64,000 bases of DNA. Origin: Acidobacteriaceae bacterium KBS 146 (lineage in GTDB: Bacteria > Acidobacteriota > Terriglobia > Terriglobales > Acidobacteriaceae). The number at the start of each line of letters is the position of its first letter. Positions within the stretch are counted from its first letter, which is position 1. The notes beneath the pieces are model-generated. The model was not told the DNA's origin and did no database searches. It was given only the letters and a program-made list of their open reading frames with translations. Positions 43,697 to 53,632 of this stretch are shown here, one piece after another. The stretch lies in the NCBI GenBank assembly GCA_000688615.1, contig JHVA01000001.1:3100001-3164000 (forward strand), in the 5' to 3' direction. A program made the position numbers and the translations under genes.

Positions 43697-44713
43697 ATGA
43701 GGCGGAGGGATGTGATTCGAGGAACACTTCTGGGCGCGGCGGCGACGGGACTGGACGTTTCCCTGTATGGCCAGTCGGCAGGCGATGCGCGGAACGCGAA
43801 AGACCCGAACGCGACGTGGACGCGCGAGGGAGAGATTGTGGTGGAGCGCGCCGTCGCTGGCAAGCCGCACGTCGGGAAGGTGCTGGCGGCGATCCAGCCG
43901 CACGCCGACGATATTCCACTGTTCGCCGGTGGGACGGTAGCGAAGCTGATTCGCGAGGGATATACGGGCTACTTGATCCGGATTACCAACGATGAGATGA
44001 CTGGAAGCGGTACGCGCGGCGAGGGTGTGCTGCACAACGAGCAGGACAACGATGCCGTGGCGAAGTCTCTTGGCTTGCAGAAGAGTTACAGCCTTGCCTA
44101 TCGCAATCACCGGATGGATGAGATGTCGCCGCAGGACCTGCGCGGCAATCTGATTCTGCTGTTCCGGATGCTGAAGGTGGATACGGTGCTCTGCTATGAC
44201 CACTGGGGCCTGTATGAGGAGAATCCCGATCATTATGTGACGGCGGCCGCGGTGGAGTCTGCGGCGTGGATGGCTGGGATGGCGAAGGACTATCCGGAGC
44301 AACTGGAGGCGGGGCTGAAGCCGCATTCGGTAACGGAGAAGTATTACTATGCACGCGGACCGCAGATAGCGAACCGCGTGGTGGATGTCAGCGCGGACAT
44401 TAAGCAGAAGATCGCATCGATCCAGGCGATTGGAACACAGGGGCCGGGGGGAGACAACGGTGCGCGGCTGCGGCAGCGACTGGCGGAACGCAAGCTGAAA
44501 CTCCCGGTCCTGGGGGATGACGACTCCACTGCGAACCTGAACTACATTGAGCACTTTGTGCTGGATGAGGACTCGATGCACACGCGCGGGGTGCCCTCCG
44601 ACAAGGAGATTGGCGCGCCGTACGGATTTCAGTGGGCGGAGCGGTTTCGTTATATCGGGCCGAATCCGTCGCGGCTGGAGGCGTACATCGCGAAGAATGC
44701 AGTAAAGTTTTAG
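43697..44713 (+). CDS. Tat-signal PIG-L/LmbE-family deacetylase
   Basis: 338 residues, ATG 43697 with GGAGGG upstream. The twin-arginine-type leader is MRRRDVIRGTLLGAAATG. The PIG-L domain shows VLAAIQPHADDIPLFAGGTV (zinc His and Asp), IRITNDEMTGSG, ILLFRMLKVDTVLCYDHWG and NPDHYVTAAAV (second zinc His). It is a zinc N-deacetylase of sugars or a related amide, working outside the cytoplasm. It is on the same strand as the multihaem cytochrome but without overlap; a functional link is uncertain. Confidence 0.88.
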   Translation: MRRRDVIRGTLLGAAATGLDVSLYGQSAGDARNAKDPNATWTREGEIVVERAVAGKPHVGKVLAAIQPHADDIPLFAGGTVAKLIREGYTGYLIRITNDEMTGSGTRGEGVLHNEQDNDAVAKSLGLQKSYSLAYRNHRMDEMSPQDLRGNLILLFRMLKVDTVLCYDHWGLYEENPDHYVTAAAVESAAWMAGMAKDYPEQLEAGLKPHSVTEKYYYARGPQIANRVVDVSADIKQKIASIQAIGTQGPGGDNGARLRQRLAERKLKLPVLGDDDSTANLNYIEHFVLDEDSMHTRGVPSDKEIGAPYGFQWAERFRYIGPNPSRLEAYIAKNAVKF

Positions 44714-44736
44714 GCTATCTACAGTACTGTACTGAT

Positions 44737-44781
44737 CCGCAGATCCTTCGACTTCGCTGCGCTTCGTTAAGCGATGACACC
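44737..44781 (+). repeat. Dispersed repeat, copy d
   Basis: CCGCAGATCCTTCGACTTCG, then CTGCGCTTCGTTAAGCGATGA, in the 148-bp convergent gap between the deacetylase and dnaB. The 3' end is degenerate. Confidence 0.8.
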
Positions 44782-44861
44782 GGGGGGGCTGTCGCGACCG
44801 GGGTCTGCGAAATGCGGGAGTTCCTCGCCTTGCTCGGAAGACAGTCCGGGCTGGGCGTGCG

Positions 44862-46268
44862 TTAGTAGCCGCCGCCTCCACCGTAGTCGCCGCTGGAGAG
44901 ATTCTCGAAGCGGGTGTAGTCGGACAGGTAGGCGAGATGGACGCTGCCGGTGGGGCCGTTGCGCTGCTTGGCGATGATGATCTCGGCCTTGCCCTTGGAC
45001 TCGGGGTCCTCGTCGCCGTTTTCGTCCTTGTTGTAGTAGCTGTCGCGGTGGATGAAGCAGACGACGTCGGCGTCCTGCTCGATCGAACCGGACTCGCGGA
45101 GGTCGGAGAGCATGGGCTTCTTGTCGCCGCCGCGCTGCTCGCTGGCACGCGAGAGCTGTGAGAGGGCGATGACAGGAACCTTCATCTCTTTCGCCAGCGC
45201 CTTCAGCCCGCGGGAGACGGCGGCGACCTCCTGGTTGCGGTTCTCAAAGCCTTTTTTGCCGGGTCCGCCCGAGGCGGTCATCAGCTGCAGGTAGTCGATC
45301 ATGATGAGATCGAGGCGTCCTTCCTGCTGTTTGAGGCGGCGGGCCTTGGCGCGCATCTCGGCGAGCGTGATGCCGGGAGTATCGTCGATGAACATCTTCG
45401 ACTCGATGAGGCGCTCGAGCGCGGCCATGAGCTTGCCTTTGTCCTCTTTGGGAAGGAAGCCGGTCTGGATCTTGCGGGAGTTGACCATGGCTTCGGAGGC
45501 GAGCATACGGCGGAGGAGCGACTCCTTGGACATTTCGAGCGAGAAGACGGCCACGACCTTACCGTCGCGTACGGCGGAGTTCTGGGCGATGTTGATGGCC
45601 CAGGCGGTCTTTCCCATGGAGGGACGGGCGGCGATGATGATGAGCTCGGAGTCCTGCAGGCCGCTGGTCATGCGGTCGAACTCGATGTAGTGGGTGGCGA
45701 GGCCGGTGACTTCGCGGCCCTGCTCGTAGAGCTTGTCGATGGTTCCGAAGGAGGACTTGACGATGTCGCCGATGTCGGAGAAGCCGCCGGTGACGGCGTG
45801 GTCGGAGATCTCCATCAGGCGGGTGCTGACGTTATTGAGGACGTCGATGGCTTCCTGGCTCTGGTCGGCGGCCTCGACCATCCCCATGTCGCAGACGGTC
45901 ATGAGCTGTCGCATCAGGCTCTTGTCGCGGACGATGCGGACGTAGCTTTCGACGGAAAGCTTTCGAGGAAGGCCTTCACTGAGGGAGGCGAGATAGGGGA
46001 CGCCGCCGATGGCGTCGAGCTCTTTCTGGCGGCGCAGGTCTTCGGCGCAGGTGACGATGTCGATAGCGTGACCGGCTTCGGCAAGGCGCAGCATCGATGA
46101 GTAGATACGGCGATGCGAATCGAGCGCGAAGTCGTCTGCCGTCAGCAACATGGTGGCGTCGGTGATGGCGAGGGGCTCGACCAGCATGGCGCCGAGGATG
46201 GTCATCTCGGCGTGGACGGAGGCGGGGCGCTCCTGCTGATCGCCGACGAGCTGAGGATAAGCTGTCAT
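44862..46268 (-). CDS. dnaB: Replicative DNA helicase DnaB
   Basis: 468 residues. N-terminal domain with AEMTILGAMLVEPLAITDA and VTCAEDLRRQKELDAIGGVP; RecA-like helicase with Walker A ARPSMGKTAWAINIAQN, Walker B LDLIMIDYLQLMTA, VIALSQLSRASEQRGGDKKP and LSDLRESGSIEQDADVVCFI (arginine finger region), plus EIIIAKQRNGPTGSVHLAYL. The hexamer unwinds DNA ahead of the replisome. It ends in a Gly/Tyr tail (SGDYGGGGGY). Monocistronic, 148 bp from the convergent deacetylase. Confidence 0.97.
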   Translation of the reverse strand: MTAYPQLVGDQQERPASVHAEMTILGAMLVEPLAITDATMLLTADDFALDSHRRIYSSMLRLAEAGHAIDIVTCAEDLRRQKELDAIGGVPYLASLSEGLPRKLSVESYVRIVRDKSLMRQLMTVCDMGMVEAADQSQEAIDVLNNVSTRLMEISDHAVTGGFSDIGDIVKSSFGTIDKLYEQGREVTGLATHYIEFDRMTSGLQDSELIIIAARPSMGKTAWAINIAQNSAVRDGKVVAVFSLEMSKESLLRRMLASEAMVNSRKIQTGFLPKEDKGKLMAALERLIESKMFIDDTPGITLAEMRAKARRLKQQEGRLDLIMIDYLQLMTASGGPGKKGFENRNQEVAAVSRGLKALAKEMKVPVIALSQLSRASEQRGGDKKPMLSDLRESGSIEQDADVVCFIHRDSYYNKDENGDEDPESKGKAEIIIAKQRNGPTGSVHLAYLSDYTRFENLSSGDYGGGGGY

Positions 46269-46737
46269 GAACTTTCTAGGTTAACGGAGAGAGGGACTGT
46301 GGATGCAGAAACATTTTGTGGATGATGCGGAAAATTAGGATAAGTCTATTTTTTTCAAGGCGGCGGACTGATCGTGCACCTTGGGAGGTACTAGGTGTTT
46401 CCGTCGCGTACGCCATGCCCATTCGGTGGACTGGCGGGAGTGGTGCCGGTTCGCACATCGGTGAATGGATGTGGTGAGAAGAGTCGGTGGGGGACCAGAT
46501 TCTCCGCTGCGCAGGACGCCTGCTTCTGTCGACAATTCTTCGGCGCCCTAATGTGGTGATGTGGCTCGGTAATGTGACCGCAGATCCTTCGACTTCGCTG
46601 CGCTTCGCTCAGGATGACAGTGTGGAGAGGGGGCTTGGTGCGATCGGTATTTCTCAGGGGCTGAAGCCTCACAATCTTAGCTTCACGCCAAAGCTTGTTT
46701 ACCTGGGAGACCTTCACTCGAAGATCTCCCGGCGGGT
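46269..46737. other. Non-coding gap with dispersed repeat
   Basis: 469 bp upstream of dnaB. It holds repeat copy e and an AT-rich tract near 46330-46360; no credible gene. Confidence 0.6.
46577..46620 (+). repeat. Dispersed repeat, copy e
   Basis: ACCGCAGATCCTTCGACTTC, then GCTGCGCTTCGCTCAGGATG, the cleanest copy. The preceding GTGATGTGGCTCGGTAATGTG matches copy a. Confidence 0.88.
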
Positions 46738-47442
46738 TCACTTGTGCTTGTAGTCCTGGAATAGGTCGGGGAACTGCTGCTTTAGGGCGGCGATTTTGGG
46801 GACGTCGCAGACCTGGATGTAGGGATTATTCGGATTCTTGTCGGCGTAGTCCTGGTGGTAGTCCTCGGCGTTGTAGAAGGCCTTGAGCGGCACGACCTGG
46901 GTCACGATCTTCTTGGGGAAGGCGTGGACTGCGTCGAGCTGGGCGATGTAGGCGTTGGCTACCTTCTGCTGCTCCGGCGTGGCGTAGAAGATGACGGAGC
47001 GATAGGAGATGCCGACGTCCGGGCCTTGGCGGTTGAGCTCGGTGGGGTCGTGGACGGCAGAGAAGAAGATGCGCAGCAGGGTGCCGTAGCTGACCTTGGA
47101 GGGATCAAAGACAATCTTGACGGACTCGGCATGGCCGGTGGTCTCGGTGGTGACATCGCTGTAATTTGCCGTCTCTTTGGTGCCTCCGGAGTACCCTGCG
47201 GTGGTTGCGGTGACGCCTTTGACGCGCTGGAAGACGCTCTGGACACCCCAGAAGCACCCGCCGCCGAGAACGGCGGTTTCGCTGTGCGGAGCTGTGACGT
47301 GTTCTTCGACGGTGGGGGCCGGGAGCGGCTCTTTTCTCGTGTTGGCAAAAGTAGTGGTCATGCTTCCTCCGCGTGTCCAAAATGCAAAGACCACAGCTCC
47401 CAGAAAAAGAACGCTCAGGCTTATCCAAAACGTGTTCTTCAT
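46738..47442 (-). CDS. msrA: Peptide methionine-(S)-S-oxide reductase MsrA, exported/anchored
   Basis: 234 residues. An N-terminal hydrophobic segment (FWISLSVLFLGAVVFAFW) anchors or exports the protein. The MsrA domain starts at SETAVLGGGCFWGVQSVF with the catalytic Cys of GCFWG; TATTAGYSGGTKETANYSDV, FDPSKVSYGTLLRIFFSAVHDPTELNRQGPD and KAFYNAEDYHQDYADKNP follow. It repairs methionine S-sulfoxide in envelope proteins. The resolving Cys is probably IQVCDVPK. Monocistronic. Confidence 0.95.
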   Translation of the reverse strand: MKNTFWISLSVLFLGAVVFAFWTRGGSMTTTFANTRKEPLPAPTVEEHVTAPHSETAVLGGGCFWGVQSVFQRVKGVTATTAGYSGGTKETANYSDVTTETTGHAESVKIVFDPSKVSYGTLLRIFFSAVHDPTELNRQGPDVGISYRSVIFYATPEQQKVANAYIAQLDAVHAFPKKIVTQVVPLKAFYNAEDYHQDYADKNPNNPYIQVCDVPKIAALKQQFPDLFQDYKHK

Positions 47443-47607
47443 TGCAGCTCACCTGCCTGTCACTAAGTTAGATGCGGTCAGGATTCATAGGTAACAGAGG
47501 GGATTTGAGGGGAACTTATGAAATACGGCAGTTCGAGCTTCGCTAGAATGTTCACTCATGCGATGAATGGGGCGCAGGCAGATGATCCAGGCTAAGATCT
47601 CAGACAT

Positions 47608-48120
47608 ATGCGATCACTAGCCGGGATTGTGTTGATTCTTATCGCCACAGGAATCGTGCAAGGGAAGCAAGCCGACTCGCCACCCAGCCCATACATTAGT
47701 GAAGGTGCATGCCCGTTTGAGTGTTGTACCTATCGCGAGTGGATTGCCAATCGGGATCTGGCTGTGATGGATAAGCCGAATGGAAGACCGATCGGTCAAT
47801 TGCGAAAACACGAGCACGTGTCTGGCATCACAGGGGAGATCGTAACCCATCCACTCCGCTTTCAAATAAAGCGGAAGGGGCCGGACAAAGAAGCTGTCTC
47901 CGTTCCCGTGGGTTCGACTATCTACCTGTTGCATCCCGAAGGTGAAGGATTTTGGTTAGTCTGGTTCCGAGGCAAAGTGATTCGGATGGACCCACAATAC
48001 ATCGGACCTGGTCCCCGGTATCAGTGGTGGGCAAGGATAAAGGGCCGTTCCGGTCAAGTTGGCTGGGTTCGGATGAACGTCAATGACCTCCCTTTCGAGC
48101 AGGTTGACGGCTGCGCTTGA
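47608..48120 (+). CDS. Exported SH3-like domain protein, unknown
   Basis: 170 residues with a signal peptide (LAGIVLILIATGIVQG). The mature part has ACPFECCTYREW, three nearby Cys, a probable SH3-like barrel (AVMDKPNGRPIGQLRKHEHV, GSTIYLLHPEGEGFWLVWFR) and KGRSGQVGWVRMN near the end. Bacterial SH3 folds bind peptidoglycan or peptides. I recognise no specific family. Isolated, convergent with mnmG. Confidence 0.65.
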   Translation: MRSLAGIVLILIATGIVQGKQADSPPSPYISEGACPFECCTYREWIANRDLAVMDKPNGRPIGQLRKHEHVSGITGEIVTHPLRFQIKRKGPDKEAVSVPVGSTIYLLHPEGEGFWLVWFRGKVIRMDPQYIGPGPRYQWWARIKGRSGQVGWVRMNVNDLPFEQVDGCA

Positions 48121-48206
48121 CCCTAATTTCTCAGGAGTGGCGCTTGCGAGGATGGAGCTGAGCCAAATCCCGAATCTCTAGAAGGTTAGCTTTTATGGGG
48201 CCCGCC

Positions 48207-50360
48207 CTACGCTACTGTCTGTTGCCTTGCCTGAATCTCAATGTAGATATGGATGAGGCTGACGGCGGCGGGGGTGACTCCGGAGATGCGGCTGGCCTGA
48301 CCCAGGGTCTGGGGGCGTACGCGGAGGAGCTTTTCCTTCATCTCGCGGGAGAGGCCGGAGATGGCGGCGTAGTCGAAGGAGTCGGGGATGACTTTCTGTT
48401 CGGCCTGCTTGAGCTTTTCCATCGACTTGCGCTGCTGGTTGAGATAGCCCTCGTACTTGATCTCGGTTTCGACGGTCTTGATCTCGTTGCGAACCCAGAC
48501 GTGAAGGCTGCCGTCCGCCGGGGAGTTTTCGATCCAAGTGGCTAGCTCGGGCTTTGCGGCGACGATCGGCGCGAGCGTAGGCCAGATGGCCTCGATGGTG
48601 ATGGCGGGGCGCTTGAGAAGCTGGGCGAAGGTGATGCCTTCTACGCTGGGACCGGTGAGGTCCGCCTGCAGTTGGGTGGGAAGCGCGCCGATATCGACCC
48701 TGGTGGAACGGAGCAGGGTGGAGAGCACCTGCGCGCGCGCCTGCTTGGCCTGATAGTCGGCCCACTCGTTATCGGAGATGAGACCGAGGCGACGGCCGTG
48801 CGGGGTCAGGCGCTTGTCGGCGTTGTCGATGCGCAGATGCAGGCGGAATTCGGCCCGCGAGGTGAACATGCGGTAGGGCTCGTTGGTTCCCTTGGAGATG
48901 AGGTCGTCGATGAGGATGCCGGTGTAGGCCTCGGTGCGGTCGAGGGTGAAGGTCGGCGGGCTGGATGGTGCGCCCGGATTCTTCAGGTACCCGGCGTAGA
49001 GGGCGGCGTTGATGCCGGCCATCAGGCCCTGGCAGGCGGCCTCTTCGTAGCCGCTGGTGCCGTTGATCTGGCCGCCGAGGTAGAGGCCGTCGTACTTCTT
49101 CACCTTGAGCGAGCGGTCGAGCTCGGTGGGGTCGATGGCGTCGTACTCGATGGCGTAGCCGGGTCGCAGCATCTCGGCATTTTCGAGGCCGGGGATGGAG
49201 TGCACCATCGCGGCCTGCACCTCCATCGGGAGTGAGGTGCTCATGCCGTTGATGTAGACCTCGTGGGTGTTCAGGCCTTCGGGCTCCAGGAAGAACTGGT
49301 GCTGCGACTTATCGGGGAAGCGGACGATCTTGTCTTCAATGGACGGACAGTAGCGCGGGCCGATGGCCTCGATCTGGCCGGTGTACATGGGTGAGCGATG
49401 TACATTGTCGCGGATGAGCTGCAGGGTCTCGGGCGTGGTGTAGGCGATGTGGCAGCTGATCTGCCGAAGGGGCGGCTGGCCTGAGCGCGTGAAGGGCGAA
49501 CGGAAGCTGAAAGGGGTGGGCTCGGCGTCGCCGGGCTGAGCTTCGAAGCGTGCCCAGTCGATGGTGCGGCCATCCAGACGCGGGGGCGTACCCGTTTTGA
49601 GGCGGCACTCGCGGAGGCCGAGCTTCTTGAGGGATTCGCCGAGGAGGACGCTGGCGGGCTCGCCGGAGCGGCCGGCGGTGTACTGCTGCTCTCCGCAGTG
49701 GATGAGGCCGTTGAGGAAGGTTCCGGTGGTAACGACGGTGACTTTGGCGTGGACGATGCGGCCATCGCGGAGTTTGAGGCCGGTGATGCGGGGTTTCTGT
49801 GGCGTATCCTCCAACGTCTCTGAAGGGAGACGTGGGGCAACGGTTGGAGGATCGAACCTCAGGTCCTTCGACTCACTTCGTTCGCTCAGGGACCGCTCAG
49901 GATGGCTGTTTTGGAGAGATGGTTCGGCAGTTGCGCTCTGGTCAGGATGGCTGTTGTGTGAGGGTTCTTCGACGATGAGGTCGATGACCTCGGCCTGCTT
50001 GATGAAGAGGTTCTTCTGGCCTTCGAGCATCTCGCGCATCTTGACGCGGTAGAGAGCCTTGTCGCACTGCGCGCGGGGTGACCAGACTGCAGGACCACGC
50101 GAGGTGTTGAGCAGGCGGAACTGGATGCCGCAGGCGTCGGCGACCTCGCCCATGATGCCTCCGAGGGCATCGACCTCGCGTACGAGGTGGCCTTTGGCGA
50201 TGCCGCCGATGGCAGGGTTGCAGCTCATCTGCGCGATCAGGTCAAGGTTGAGGGTGAAGAGTGCGGTACGCAGTCCCATGCGCGCAGCAGCCATCGCGGC
50301 TTCGCAGCCTGCGTGTCCTGCGCCGACGACGACGACATCGTACTGTTCGGTAAAGCCCAT
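48207..50360 (-). CDS. mnmG: tRNA uridine 5-carboxymethylaminomethyl modification enzyme MnmG (with in-frame insertion)
   Basis: 717 residues from ATG 50360, against about 630 in most bacteria. FAD motif [54 protein letters not shown] with a catalytic Cys, [14 protein letters not shown], and C-terminal [15 protein letters not shown] are intact. With MnmE it modifies wobble U34. Residues 132-190 are an insertion after DLIVEE and before [10 protein letters not shown]; part of it (residues 153-168) is the reverse-strand translation of the dispersed repeat. Unusually far from rsmG. Confidence 0.95.
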   Translation of the reverse strand: MGFTEQYDVVVVGAGHAGCEAAMAAARMGLRTALFTLNLDLIAQMSCNPAIGGIAKGHLVREVDALGGIMGEVADACGIQFRLLNTSRGPAVWSPRAQCDKALYRVKMREMLEGQKNLFIKQAEVIDLIVEEPSHNSHPDQSATAEPSLQNSHPERSLSERSESKDLRFDPPTVAPRLPSETLEDTPQKPRITGLKLRDGRIVHAKVTVVTTGTFLNGLIHCGEQQYTAGRSGEPASVLLGESLKKLGLRECRLKTGTPPRLDGRTIDWARFEAQPGDAEPTPFSFRSPFTRSGQPPLRQISCHIAYTTPETLQLIRDNVHRSPMYTGQIEAIGPRYCPSIEDKIVRFPDKSQHQFFLEPEGLNTHEVYINGMSTSLPMEVQAAMVHSIPGLENAEMLRPGYAIEYDAIDPTELDRSLKVKKYDGLYLGGQINGTSGYEEAACQGLMAGINAALYAGYLKNPGAPSSPPTFTLDRTEAYTGILIDDLISKGTNEPYRMFTSRAEFRLHLRIDNADKRLTPHGRRLGLISDNEWADYQAKQARAQVLSTLLRSTRVDIGALPTQLQADLTGPSVEGITFAQLLKRPAITIEAIWPTLAPIVAAKPELATWIENSPADGSLHVWVRNEIKTVETEIKYEGYLNQQRKSMEKLKQAEQKVIPDSFDYAAISGLSREMKEKLLRVRPQTLGQASRISGVTPAAVSLIHIYIEIQARQQTVA
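49857..49907 (+). repeat. Dispersed repeat, copy f, inside mnmG
   Basis: AACCTCAGGTCCTTCGACTC, then ACTTCGTTCGCTCAGGGACC and GCTCAGGATGGCTG. A diverged copy carried in the coding frame of mnmG, with a partial repeat of AACAGCCATCCTGA beside it. Confidence 0.8.
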
Positions 50361-50488
50361 CCCTTCTATTTTACGGGTTTGCCGGCTGCGGGCAGGGATT
50401 TCGGCGGGGTGGGGTGCATTTGTCGTTGAATTGTAAAAGTTTGCAGCGAGCCAGGAGCGCCCGGCTGCAAAGGACATAAGCTCAGGCA

Positions 50489-52606
50489 ATGCTTGCCACA
50501 AAGACTGCGGGCAACGAACACGCTTCCGTCGCGGGATGGATCAAGAACGGTCTTTGCATCGCGCTTGCGGTGCTTCTTTTGTGGAAGGGCATTCTGCCTG
50601 CATGGAAGACACTCAATACAGATTTTCCGAACTACTACCTGGTGGCGCGGTTGATGCGCGAGCACTACAGTCTGGATCGGATCTACGACTGGATATGGCT
50701 GCAGCGGGTGAAGGATCATTGGGGCGTTGCGCAGAGCCTTGTGGGATTTCAGGGGCTGACGCCGCCCTCGGCGTGGCCGATCGTGCCGCTGACCTTCCTC
50801 TCCCCGCTGACTGCGAAGCGCATCTGGATTGTGCTGAACCTCGGCATGCTGGGTGCAAGCGTTGAGCTGATGCATCGCTCGACGACGCTGCGGCGGCGTT
50901 TTGTGTGGCTGGTCTGTTTGCTGGCGGTCGTGCCGTTGCGTACCAGCTTTTTGTTTGGCCAGATGCACCTGCTTGTCCTTCTGCTGGTGACGATGGCGTG
51001 GTTCTTCTATCGTCGCAGGCGCGATGTTTCGAGTGGCGTATATATTGCCCTGGCTGCCGCGATGAAGGTCTATCCGCTGCTGCTGGCCGGGTACTTCGTG
51101 GTGAAGCGGAGATGGACGGCAGCGCTGGTTACGATGTTTGCGGTGGCGGTGGTTGCAGCTCTGACCGGAGCGCTGATGGGGCAGGGGGTGCTGCACGCGT
51201 TCCTGTTTCAGCAACTGCCGCGCACCATGCAGGGCGATGTGATGGACCCGTACAACGCCGGATTTGCGTCGGGTGCCTCGCTGTTTCACCGGCTGCTGTT
51301 GTTTGAGCCGCAGCTGAACCCATCGCCTGTGCTCGATTCGCCGGGATTGTATGCCGTCCTATATCCGCTATGGCAGATGGCGGTTGCGTTGCCGCTGCTT
51401 GTGTTGCTTCGGCCCTGGCGGCCATCCAAGGACAGGCGCCTGGAAGAGGCGGAGTGGGCGTGTTTTCTGTTGGCGCTTCTGACGTTGACGCCCGTGCCTT
51501 CGACGTACCACTTCGTTGTGATGATTTTGCCGGTGATGCTTCTGCTCAGTTCCATGCTGCGCGAGCGTGCGTCGAAGCTGGCGGGACTGGCTGTTTTGCT
51601 GTACACGTGCATTGGCACGGTCAATAGCGTAAGGCTGACGGCGCTTCCGTCTGCGCGATTCTGGCTGGTGTCGGCGCTGTACGTGTTGTCGCTGTTGTGG
51701 CTGCGGGGGCTGGGCGCGCGGCGTGGGAGTGTGGCCGACAGGCGCGATGCTGGGGTCGCGGTTGCTTTGGGAGTATGTGCGTTTGCCGTCAGTGTAGCAG
51801 GCTATCGTCATCACCTTGCAGAGCGTCCACTTCAGCTGGGCGATCGGGTGCAGCTGCGGGTACCGACTCTTTTGGCGGCCAGCCCGACGCCAACTGCGGG
51901 AGATCTTTATTATCTTGCGATCCAGAGGGAGGGGTATCGTGTCGCGAGTCAACGGACGGGCGATTTCGTGATGCGTAGTGTGCCGGCGGCGGACCATCTG
52001 TCCCTGGCAAACGGAGCCGATGGCACGTTGCTTGTGGAGGCCGCTGATGCGCACGGTTCCCGCATCGTTCGCAGCAGCGACGGCGCCACGGTTGTCGACG
52101 ATGGAGAGTCGCCGTCACTCTCTGCCGACGCGCAGAGAGTGGTGTATATCCGCGAGGTAAAGGGACGCGGCACGTTGCGACTGCTGGAGCTCTCGGGGAA
52201 GAACGACTTCGAGCTTATCCGGAACGGACAGGAGGAGTATGACGTCCGGCAGGCAGCTTTTGCAGGCGATGACAGAGTGCTGTTTGCGGCGAAGTACAAG
52301 GGTCGAGTGAGTCTTTTCACAGTCGGCGGCGATGGCACGCCGAACGCATTCTTCGCAGCAGAAGGCGATGTTGGCGGCTTTGCGATCTCTCCTGACGCGC
52401 TGCACATCGTCTTCACGGAGCTGCTTGAGGATCGCTGGCAGCTTGCACTGCTCGATATAGAGACAGGCAAGGCGAGAACCCTGACCCACAATGACTGCAA
52501 CGCCTATGAGCCGACGTGGCGTGCGGAAGATGAGATTGTCTACGCAACAGACTGCGGACGTGGACTGGGGCTAACCGCTTTGGCGAAGATGCAGGTCACT
52601 CTCTGA
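50489..52606 (+). CDS. Glycosyltransferase-87-like membrane protein fused to a beta-propeller
   Basis: 705 residues. Residues 15-430 form a multi-helix membrane domain (about ten helices) of the DUF2029/GT87 type: [64 protein letters not shown], typical of polyprenyl-phosphate mannosyltransferases. Residues about 470-705 are a periplasmic TolB-like beta-propeller with [32 protein letters not shown] and [16 protein letters not shown]. The fusion is uncommon. Monocistronic, divergent from mnmG over 128 bp. Confidence 0.8.
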   Translation: MLATKTAGNEHASVAGWIKNGLCIALAVLLLWKGILPAWKTLNTDFPNYYLVARLMREHYSLDRIYDWIWLQRVKDHWGVAQSLVGFQGLTPPSAWPIVPLTFLSPLTAKRIWIVLNLGMLGASVELMHRSTTLRRRFVWLVCLLAVVPLRTSFLFGQMHLLVLLLVTMAWFFYRRRRDVSSGVYIALAAAMKVYPLLLAGYFVVKRRWTAALVTMFAVAVVAALTGALMGQGVLHAFLFQQLPRTMQGDVMDPYNAGFASGASLFHRLLLFEPQLNPSPVLDSPGLYAVLYPLWQMAVALPLLVLLRPWRPSKDRRLEEAEWACFLLALLTLTPVPSTYHFVVMILPVMLLLSSMLRERASKLAGLAVLLYTCIGTVNSVRLTALPSARFWLVSALYVLSLLWLRGLGARRGSVADRRDAGVAVALGVCAFAVSVAGYRHHLAERPLQLGDRVQLRVPTLLAASPTPTAGDLYYLAIQREGYRVASQRTGDFVMRSVPAADHLSLANGADGTLLVEAADAHGSRIVRSSDGATVVDDGESPSLSADAQRVVYIREVKGRGTLRLLELSGKNDFELIRNGQEEYDVRQAAFAGDDRVLFAAKYKGRVSLFTVGGDGTPNAFFAAEGDVGGFAISPDALHIVFTELLEDRWQLALLDIETGKARTLTHNDCNAYEPTWRAEDEIVYATDCGRGLGLTALAKMQVTL

Positions 52607-52680
52607 AGGCGCGATGGCAGATATCCAGCGGCTGCGAATAACCCCCTTTACATTTCAAAGGGTGATTGCAAGAATCTGGC

Positions 52681-53580
52681 ATGCGTCTCAACTCTCTCTT
52701 CGCCGCGGTTCTTTTCTTTGGCGCTGCTGTACAGGCGCAGCAGACAGCGTCCAAGGCTATCGCAACGGATCCTTCGCCTGACAGTACGGCCCCGGCGTCT
52801 ATGGTGCAGCTCTCCGTGCCTTCGCATGGAGTGCATCTGCTGGGAGTCTTCTATCTAGCTGCGGGGGCAGGGCCGCATCCGACGGCGATCGTGATGCACG
52901 GTTTTCCCGGATATGAACAGAATCTCGATATCGCGCAGGCGATCCGGCGAGCGGGATGGAATGTGATGGCGGTTCATTATCGCGGGTCGTGGGGCGTGAA
53001 GGGAGATTTTTCGTATGCCCACGTGCTCGAGGACGCGGATGCCGAGGTCGCATTCCTTCGCGATCCAGCGGTAGATGCGAGGTATCACGTCGATCCATCG
53101 AGGATTGTGCTGGTGGGCCACTCGATGGGAGGCTTCGCAGTAGCTTCGGCGGCGGCTCATGATTCTCGCGTTGCGGGAGTTGTGATGATCTCGGCGTGGA
53201 ATATTGCAGCGCCCTTTACATATCTGCCTGAGAGTCAGGAGAGCGCGGCGGTGGCGAAGTTTGTACAGGGGCAGAAAAAAAATGATCTTGCGCCGCTGGC
53301 TGGATGCACTGCGGAGTCGCTGGGACATGAGGTCTTCCAACGACGAAAGACCTTAAACTTCCTAACGTTTGCTGCCGCGCTTGCGACCAGACCGGTGCTG
53401 ATTGTGACCTCGAACGATGGGCTGGCGGGTGAGAACCAGAAGCTGTTTGAAGCGTTAAAGAAAGATGGCGATGCCGAGGCGCGTCTGGTGCATATCGCGA
53501 CGGATCACTCTTACTCCGGCGATCGCATAGCGCTGGAAGAGAATGTATTACAGGCTCTTGAATCGGTGCGTCCGCGATGA
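52681..53580 (+). CDS. Exported alpha/beta hydrolase (dienelactone-type)
   Basis: 299 residues; signal peptide MRLNSLFAAVLFFGAAVQA, start ATG 52681. Alpha/beta core: PTAIVMHGFPGYEQNLDIAQ, then the nucleophile Ser in RIVLVGHSMGGFAVASAAA, with Asp/His in NDGLAGENQKLFEAL and ATDHSYSGDRIAL. Periplasmic esterase or peptidase; substrate unknown. It ends 52 bp before the MscS gene. Confidence 0.82.
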   Translation: MRLNSLFAAVLFFGAAVQAQQTASKAIATDPSPDSTAPASMVQLSVPSHGVHLLGVFYLAAGAGPHPTAIVMHGFPGYEQNLDIAQAIRRAGWNVMAVHYRGSWGVKGDFSYAHVLEDADAEVAFLRDPAVDARYHVDPSRIVLVGHSMGGFAVASAAAHDSRVAGVVMISAWNIAAPFTYLPESQESAAVAKFVQGQKKNDLAPLAGCTAESLGHEVFQRRKTLNFLTFAAALATRPVLIVTSNDGLAGENQKLFEALKKDGDAEARLVHIATDHSYSGDRIALEENVLQALESVRPR

Positions 53581-53632
53581 TTGGGTGACGGGAAAAGGCA
53601 ACCGCAAGAAGAAGGAGGTCATCCTCACCTGT

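Noticed and set aside
43553-45148. A 531-codon open frame on the minus strand
   Set aside because: It is antisense to the deacetylase and overlaps the end of dnaB, with low-complexity Ser/Pro/Arg composition.
46299-46325. TGTGGATGC and TGTGGATGA upstream of dnaB, possible DnaA boxes
   Set aside because: They match the DnaA consensus at only part of the positions, and there is no array or AT-rich unwinding region beside them.
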